Origin: Mycolicibacterium sarraceniae
GTDB taxonomy: Bacteria; Actinomycetota; Actinomycetes; Mycobacteriales; Mycobacteriaceae
Reading direction: 5' to 3'
Assembly (NCBI RefSeq): GCF_010731875.1
Contig: NZ_AP022595.1
Span: 186,001-250,000 of the forward strand
Length of the DNA: 64,000 nt
In this document: piece after piece, positions 59,296-64,000 of the stretch
Position numbering within the stretch: position 1 is the stretch's first letter
How the letters are laid out: each line of letters starts with the position of its first letter
The notes under the pieces: model-generated
Told to the model about the DNA's origin: nothing
Seen by the model: the letters and a program-made list of their open reading frames with translations, nothing else
The model's database searches: none
Made by a program: the position numbers and the translations under genes

Positions 59296-59673
59296 CTATG
59301 GGGCGCACCAGTCCCGAACCTCGACCAGCAGACCCTTGGCCTTGGCGAGATCGCTGGCCAGGCGTTCCGGGCTGGCCGGCCGGTACGGGTCGCCGTTGTC
59401 GATCTGCGAGGCCACCATGTTCGAGCGGATCCGCAGGTCGATCCCGGGTGGGCTGCTCAAGTTGTGCAGCAGACTCAGCGGCGCCCGAACCTGGGCGGCC
59501 ACCCACGGCGGAGTCCCGCTCGGGGCAATCTGATTGAACACCGCCTCCAGCCGATCGGCTGCCGGCAGAAGCAGGCTGCAGTCGTCATCGCCAGCCGCGG
59601 CCACGGGCGGGGCAGCCACGCACAGTGTGGCTGCGGCAGCAGTGAGCACGACGCCCAGGATTCGGTGACGCAT
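59296..59673 (-). CDS. Small secreted hypothetical protein
   Basis: A 125-residue protein with a signal peptide (MRHRILGVVLTAAAATLCVA, cleavage near VAAAG) and a helical mature part with Cys near each end (DDCSLLL and DWCAP), likely disulfide-bonded. ATG 59673 gives a compact signal peptide; an ATG at 59700 would lengthen it by nine residues. It is convergent with the mce operon, three bases away. I do not recognise a family. Confidence 0.72.
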   Translation of the reverse strand: MRHRILGVVLTAAAATLCVAAPPVAAAGDDDCSLLLPAADRLEAVFNQIAPSGTPPWVAAQVRAPLSLLHNLSSPPGIDLRIRSNMVASQIDNGDPYRPASPERLASDLAKAKGLLVEVRDWCAP

Positions 59674-60173
59674 CGGCTCCACCTTTGCATTTCGCCGCAT
59701 TACCCGGGCCGGCTTTGCGCAATTGACGCACTGTTCACCACGACGGCTGGAGCGATCCTAGATCTTCCAGCCATGAATTCGCCAACGGCCTTCGATCGCG
59801 GCACGGTGACCGATATCGCCGAAGCCAGCGGAGTGCCCGTCGAGACGATCAGCTGACCTTCGCCGGTGATGCCGTGTTCGCCCCCGGATTCGATAAGCCC
59901 TACTGGGAGAACGGGTTCGAGCACAACCCCGGGCAGGCGGCCCGGTTGGGATTACTGAGGCCGACCGCTCCTCGGCACCGGAAAATTGCTGCGCCACAAT
60001 CGCTCACGTGTGGCGTGGGCGGCCGCGGCACCCTTGGCCACCGAACGGCGGTTAGTGATGTGCTGCATCGACTCAGGTGCGCGGCCGACCCACGCACTTA
60101 GCCTATCATCTGAACATCTGAACAGATACGCTGAAGTTTGAATGCCCACGAGTGAGAATGCAGAGGACACCCC
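59674..60173. other. Intergenic region with possible gene fragments and the sodA promoter
   Basis: No intact gene. A short plus-strand frame (MNSPTAFDRGTVTDIAEASG, 59773-59856) and a stretch reading FAPGFDKPYWENGFEHNPGQ at about 59877-59936 look protein-like but are not connected. The minus strand near 59956-60110 also has a protein-like end (MQHITNRRSVAKGAAAAHATR). They are probably relics. The last 70 bases hold the sodA promoter. Confidence 0.4.
60108..60127 (+). promoter_or_regulatory. Repeat and dyad in the sodA promoter
   Basis: ATCTGAAC occurs twice in tandem (60108-60123), and the second copy forms the dyad ATCTG-AA-CAGAT (60116-60127), 46 bases before the sodA ATG. It is a possible operator; no regulator is assigned. 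Confidence 0.35.
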
Positions 60174-60794
60174 ATGGCCGAGTACACCCTGCCTGAGCTG
60201 GATTACGACTACGGGGCTCTGGAGCCTCATATCTCGGGGCAGATCAACGAGATTCACCACAGCAAGCATCACGCGGCCTACGTCAAAGGGGTCAATGACG
60301 CGGTTGCGAAGTTGGAAGAGGCCCGCGCCAACAACGATCACGCCGCGATTTTCCTCAACGAGAAGAACCTGGCCTTTCACCTCGGGGGCCACGTCAACCA
60401 CTCGATCTGGTGGAAGAACCTCTCCCCCGCCGGCGGCGATAAGCCCGAGGGTGACCTGGCGGCTGCCATCGATGACCAGTTCGGGTCCTTCGACAGCTTT
60501 CGTGCGCAGTTCGCCGCGGCCGCCAACGGACTGCAGGGCTCCGGATGGGCTGTGCTGGGCTATGACACCCTGGGCGGGAAACTGCTGACGTTCCAGCTGT
60601 ACGACCAGCAGGCGAACGTGCCGCTGGGCATCATCCCGCTGCTGCAAGTCGATATGTGGGAGCACGCCTATTACCTGCAGTACCGCAACGTCAAAGCCGA
60701 CTATGTGAAGGCGTTCTGGAACGTGGTCAATTGGGCCGATGTCCAACAACGGTTTGCTGCCGCCACCACCACAACGTCCGGCCTGATCTTCTAG
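60174..60794 (+). CDS. sodA: Superoxide dismutase, manganese type
   Basis: A 206-residue Fe/Mn superoxide dismutase. Metal ligands His28, His76, Asp160 ([10 protein letters not shown]) and His164 are all present. Residue 145 is Gln (YDQQANVPL) where the iron enzyme of M. tuberculosis has His145; Gln is found in the manganese enzymes of other mycobacteria, so Mn is the likely metal. There is no signal peptide; mycobacterial SodA is nevertheless often found outside the cell. ATG 60174 follows AGAGGA. Confidence 0.95.
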   Translation: MAEYTLPELDYDYGALEPHISGQINEIHHSKHHAAYVKGVNDAVAKLEEARANNDHAAIFLNEKNLAFHLGGHVNHSIWWKNLSPAGGDKPEGDLAAAIDDQFGSFDSFRAQFAAAANGLQGSGWAVLGYDTLGGKLLTFQLYDQQANVPLGIIPLLQVDMWEHAYYLQYRNVKADYVKAFWNVVNWADVQQRFAAATTTTSGLIF

Positions 60795-60814
60795 GCCGCA
60801 CCAGGCATGCAGTG

Positions 60815-61075
60815 ATGGCCGAGGACAAGACCAGGTGGGCGATCGACGTCATGACCGCGTGGAACCACGACGAGGGCGCGGAGTTCCTCCACCAGCGGAT
60901 CGACGCCTACACAGCCGAGCCAGACGGCTGCTCCGGGTTGATCACCGGATTGGTCAACTTGTCCGGCCTGCTGCTGTCCGGCATGGAAGCCACCACCGGC
61001 AAGAGCGGCGCCGAGATCTTGCAAGCAATCGCGTCGACGATCACTCGTCAGGCCGAGCCACCCGAGACCGGATAG
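60815..61075 (+). CDS. Small hypothetical protein
   Basis: An 86-residue helical protein beginning [13 protein letters not shown], with a central hydrophobic stretch ([18 protein letters not shown]) too polar for a certain membrane helix. It starts 20 bases after sodA and may share its transcript. GTG 60812 is an alternative start. No family is recognised. Confidence 0.55.
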   Translation: MAEDKTRWAIDVMTAWNHDEGAEFLHQRIDAYTAEPDGCSGLITGLVNLSGLLLSGMEATTGKSGAEILQAIASTITRQAEPPETG

Positions 61076-61126
61076 AGCGATGCCGCCCCCTGGGCGCTTC
61101 ACCGACAGGTAGGCTGACCAGTGCAA

Positions 61127-61324
61127 CTGGTCGACGTTCAGGTACGCGCGAACCGGATGACCCTCTACGCCAATCTGATACGACTCGTCAGCCTTGAGCC
61201 TATGCAACGAGTTGCGATCTTCGTAGGGGTAGACCGCAACCGTGTCCGCGCCCAGCTCGTAGGCGGCACGAAACGCGCGGATCGCGATCTCACCGCGGTT
61301 GGCAACCAGAACCTTAGAAAACAC
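61127..61324 (-). pseudogene. N-terminal fragment of pyruvate carboxylase
   Basis: The minus strand begins GTG TTT TCT AAG after a GAAGGGGAC ribosome site and reads [20 protein letters not shown], then [24 protein letters not shown] and [11 protein letters not shown]: the first 66 or so residues of a biotin carboxylase domain of the pyruvate carboxylase type. The remaining more than 1000 codons are absent and the frame runs on without similarity to about 60791. It starts 19 bases downstream of prpC. It is a dead gene with an intact start. Confidence 0.78.
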
Positions 61325-61343
61325 ACGTCCCCTTCGAGCTGCG

Positions 61344-62456
61344 CTAGACGAGCGCGCGTTGAGGCTGGCCGGAGTATTCGGACAGCGGCCGGATCAACGC
61401 GTTTGACCCCGCCTGCTCCATGATGTGCGCGGTCCACCCGGTGATCCGACTCATCACGAACAGCGGTGTGAAGCTCGGGATGTCGAAACCCATCAGGTAA
61501 TAGGCCGGGCCGGTCGGGAAATCGAGATTGGGCTTGATCTTGGTGGCGGCGAACATCGACGCTTCCAGCACGTTGTAGATGTCCATCCAGCGCTGGCCGT
61601 CGCGCGCTTCGACAACGCGGGCCAGTGCGGCCTTCATGGTGGGCACGCGGGAGTCACCGTTCTTGTAGACCCGGTGCCCGAACCCCATCACCTTGTCCTT
61701 GCGGGACAGCTTGCCGTGCAGCCATTCCGCCGCACGGTCCGCCGAGCCGATCTCGATCATGTCATGCATGACGGCCTCATTGGCGCCACCATGCAGGGAT
61801 CCCTTCAAGGCTCCGATGGCCGCAGTCACCGCGCTGTAGATATCGGACCGGGTGGAGGTGACCACGCGCGCGGCGAACGTCGACGCGTTGAAGCTGTGCT
61901 CCGCGTAGAGGATCATCGACTGCTCGAATGCCTTGACGATCACCGGATCGGGCACTACGCCGAGACTCATCTGCAAAAAGTTCTCCGCGTAGCTCAGATG
62001 GCTCTGCGGTGCAATCGGTTCCAACCCACGCCGACGCCGGATATCGGCGGCGACGATCGTCGGGAGAACCGCGAACATCCGCAACGACTTGGCGTAGTTG
62101 GCGGCCTGGGTGCTGTCGTCCTCGTCGGGGTCCTCGGCACCGAGATAGCTGATGGCGGTCCGCACCACATCCATCGGATGGCAATTGTCGGGCAGCTTGG
62201 CCAGCAGGCCGAGCATGGAACGGTCGATACGCCGGGATGCACGTTCCCGTTGGGCGAAGAGCGCCAACTCCTGGTCGGTCGGCAGTTCGCCGTGCCACAG
62301 GAGATAGGCGACCTGCTCAAAGCTGCAGTGCGCGGCCAGATCCTGCACGGGGTAGCCCCGATATGTCAGGGAGTTCGTCTCGGGAACCACCTTGGAGATC
62401 GCGGTGGTGTCGACGACGACACCGGCCAGCCCCTTGTGAATGGTGGGAGTAGTCAT
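61344..62456 (-). CDS. prpC: 2-methylcitrate synthase
   Basis: A 370-residue citrate-synthase-fold enzyme that joins propionyl-CoA and oxaloacetate. Active-site segments: [29 protein letters not shown] and the late Asp in [16 protein letters not shown]. The short length and the neighbouring prpB and prpD genes favour methylcitrate over citrate synthase. ATG 62456 overlaps the prpB stop. It detoxifies propionyl-CoA from odd-chain, branched or sterol substrates, which fits the acyl-CoA genes of this window. Confidence 0.92.
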   Translation of the reverse strand: MTTPTIHKGLAGVVVDTTAISKVVPETNSLTYRGYPVQDLAAHCSFEQVAYLLWHGELPTDQELALFAQRERASRRIDRSMLGLLAKLPDNCHPMDVVRTAISYLGAEDPDEDDSTQAANYAKSLRMFAVLPTIVAADIRRRRGLEPIAPQSHLSYAENFLQMSLGVVPDPVIVKAFEQSMILYAEHSFNASTFAARVVTSTRSDIYSAVTAAIGALKGSLHGGANEAVMHDMIEIGSADRAAEWLHGKLSRKDKVMGFGHRVYKNGDSRVPTMKAALARVVEARDGQRWMDIYNVLEASMFAATKIKPNLDFPTGPAYYLMGFDIPSFTPLFVMSRITGWTAHIMEQAGSNALIRPLSEYSGQPQRALV

Positions 62457-63373
62457 CGTGTTACTCCTTGCAGCGCGAAATTGTAGATATCGGAGTCGAA
62501 CTGGTTGTAGTCGGCGTAGCGCAGCAGTTCGTAGAGGCGGCTGCGGTGTTGCATCTGGTCGATCAGCCCTGATTGCGTTCCGGCCGAGTCGATCTCGCGC
62601 AATCCGACCTCGACGGCATGCATCGCCAGCCGCAGGGTGGTCACCGGGTAGATGACGACGTTGTAGCCGATGTCGGATAACTGGGCAGCGGTGAGCAGTT
62701 CGGACTTGCCGAACTCCGTCATATTCGCGAGCAACGGCGTGTCGACCGCGGCGCGAAACTGCTCGAAATCCAGGGGCGCGTAGAGCGCTTCGGTGAAGAT
62801 CAGGTCTGCGCCGGCGTCGGCGTAGACCTTGGCCCGGTCGATGGCGGCCGGCACACCTTCGATACCAGCGGCATCGGTCCGTGCGCAGATGATGAAGTTC
62901 GGATCACGCCGCGCCGCAACAGCTGCCCGCAGTCGCTTGACCATCTCCTCGGTCGGCACCACGGCCTTGCCGTCAAGGTGCCCGCACCGTTTCGGGTTGA
63001 CCTGGTCTTCGAAGTGGCAGCCGGCCAGGCCGGCGTCCTCCACCACCGTGACCGTGCGCGCGGCGCTCATCGGCTCGCCGAATCCGGTGTCGGCGTCGAT
63101 CAGTGTCGGCAGGTCGGTGACCCCGGCGATCTGGGCGCCCCGGCCGGCCACCTCGGTGAGGGTGGTCAGCCCGATATCGGGTAGGCCGAGGTCGGCCGAC
63201 AGCACCGCTCCCGAGACGTAGACGCCGTCGAAGCCGATCTCGGCGACGAGCTTGGCGACCAGCGGTGAGAACGCTCCGGGAAAGCGAAGCAGCCGACCAG
63301 AATCCAGTCCACGCCGGAAGCGGGCGCGCTTGTCGGCGGCCGAGGACACCGACCCGATCAGACCCGCGGTCAC
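62453..63373 (-). CDS. prpB: 2-methylisocitrate lyase
   Basis: A 306-residue member of the isocitrate lyase/PEP mutase superfamily. The signature KRCGHLDGK with catalytic Cys130 is present, with DADTGFGEP (metal-binding region, residues 93-101) and [10 protein letters not shown]. It cleaves methylisocitrate to pyruvate and succinate. GTG 63373 overlaps the prpD stop. M. tuberculosis lacks prpB and relies on isocitrate lyase, so this is a useful species marker. Confidence 0.93.
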   Translation of the reverse strand: MTAGLIGSVSSAADKRARFRRGLDSGRLLRFPGAFSPLVAKLVAEIGFDGVYVSGAVLSADLGLPDIGLTTLTEVAGRGAQIAGVTDLPTLIDADTGFGEPMSAARTVTVVEDAGLAGCHFEDQVNPKRCGHLDGKAVVPTEEMVKRLRAAVAARRDPNFIICARTDAAGIEGVPAAIDRAKVYADAGADLIFTEALYAPLDFEQFRAAVDTPLLANMTEFGKSELLTAAQLSDIGYNVVIYPVTTLRLAMHAVEVGLREIDSAGTQSGLIDQMQHRSRLYELLRYADYNQFDSDIYNFALQGVTR

Positions 63374-64000
63374 GAGAAAATCCCGGACGGGATGGTGGGT
63401 GCCTTGTCCAGGACCCGCGGATCGACGAGGACGTTGAGCGCGTCCAACCCGCCGGGCCGGATCCGGGCGAGGTCGCCGACAGTCGCGAGGAATCGCTTCT
63501 GCTCGGCGTCCTCGACCACACCGTCGGCCAGCTCGACGAACTTGGCGATGTATTGATCGCGTTCAAAGGGCCGCGCCCCCAACGGATGCGCGTCGGCGAC
63601 CGCCAGTTCGTCGGTGATCACGTCACCGTTCTTCAGCGTGACCACGGCGCGGGCGCCGAACGCCTTCTCGGCCGGGTCGGTCGAGTGGTAGCGCCGCGTC
63701 CACTCCGGATCTTCGACGGTGGAGATCTTGTGCCAGAGGTCGATGGTGTCGGGGCGGTGTGCCCGCTCGGGTGCGTAGGACCGTTCGTGGTGCCAGCTGC
63801 CGTCCTGCAGTGCGACGGCGAAGATGTACATCACCGAGTGGTCGAGGGTCTCGCGGGATGCGTCGGGGTCGAACTTCTGCGGATCGTTGGAACCGGTGCC
63901 GATCACCACGTGGGTGTGGTGGCTGGTGTGCAACACAATCGTGGCGATCTGGTCGAGATCGCCGATGCGTTCCCGCAACCGGCGGGCGAGGTCGATCGGC
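63370..64000 (-). CDS. prpD: 2-methylcitrate dehydratase (N-terminal part beyond window)
   Basis: The last 209 or so residues of a MmgE/PrpD protein, open to the window edge. Recognisable parts: [41 protein letters not shown] and a helical C-terminal domain. It dehydrates 2-methylcitrate. First of the genes in a prpD-prpB-prpC operon with overlaps of four bases at each junction. Confidence 0.93.
   Translation of the reverse strand, partial: PIDLARRLRERIGDLDQIATIVLHTSHHTHVVIGTGSNDPQKFDPDASRETLDHSVMYIFAVALQDGSWHHERSYAPERAHRPDTIDLWHKISTVEDPEWTRRYHSTDPAEKAFGARAVVTLKNGDVITDELAVADAHPLGARPFERDQYIAKFVELADGVVEDAEQKRFLATVGDLARIRPGGLDALNVLVDPRVLDKAPTIPSGIFS

Noticed and set aside
59773..60110. Small genes between the secreted protein and sodA
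   Set aside because: Protein-like stretches exist on both strands but are short, unconnected and without ribosome sites; described only as possible relics.

Overview
The window is high-GC actinobacterial DNA, almost certainly from a non-tuberculous, probably fast-growing mycobacterium. It carries a mycolyltransferase of the antigen 85 family, a complete mce operon, nuoA to nuoN, and two blocks whose gene order I recognise from M. tuberculosis: hisN-fadE24-fadE23 with an orphan receiver protein just before nuoA (Rv3137 to Rv3158), and TetR/phosphotransferase/hypothetical/amine oxidase/hydrolase (Rv3167c to Rv3171c). A prpB gene beside prpC and prpD, and a Gln145 (manganese-type) superoxide dismutase, argue against M. 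tuberculosis itself.

Layout. 1-1306: MFS transporter (cut by the window edge) and divergent TetR regulator around a perfect 24-bp palindrome. 1487-5561: small membrane protein, HisN, and the paired acyl-CoA dehydrogenases FadE24/FadE23. 5943-6926: antigen 85B-like fbpB on the minus strand. 7120-15560: catabolic island with two transcription units (homogentisate-dioxygenase-like protein, hydrolase, CoA-transferase, HMG-CoA-lyase-like enzyme, S4 protein; then TetR, acyl-CoA dehydrogenase, phosphotransferase, DUF6285 protein and a broken NTF2-like gene). Both units have the same dyad operator upstream. 15591-32114: atypical receiver protein, complex I operon nuoA-N, and an enoyl-CoA hydratase coupled to nuoN. 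32124-40078: TetR-SDR pair, the Rv3168-Rv3171c-like genes with an inserted LLM flavin oxidoreductase, and BluB. 40079-43856: degraded accessory zone with an IS630-type remnant, a secreted peptide, an unusual STAS protein, a kinase/LuxR pseudogene, an aminotransferase and an MmpL remnant. 43857-49102: compact minus-strand operon encoding a ThDP enzyme, SRPBCC protein, KAS III-like enzyme, acyl carrier protein and fatty acyl-AMP ligase. 49633-59292: divergent mce operon (yrbE pair, mceA-F, two Mce-associated genes). 59296-61324: small secreted protein, sodA, a small hypothetical gene and the truncated start of a pyruvate carboxylase gene. 61344-64000: methylcitrate cycle genes prpD-prpB-prpC, prpD cut by the edge.

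The best candidate for an undescribed system is the five-gene minus-strand operon at 43857-49102. A fatty acid would be activated by the ligase and loaded on the carrier protein. It would then be processed by a KAS III homologue in which the usual catalytic His appears to be Asn, together with a ThDP enzyme and an SRPBCC protein. The operon shares a 530-bp divergent promoter region with a lipid-import (mce) operon, and an MmpL exporter gene once lay immediately downstream. The second candidate is the 7-15 kb catabolic island, whose two halves appear to be joined into one regulon by a shared operator.
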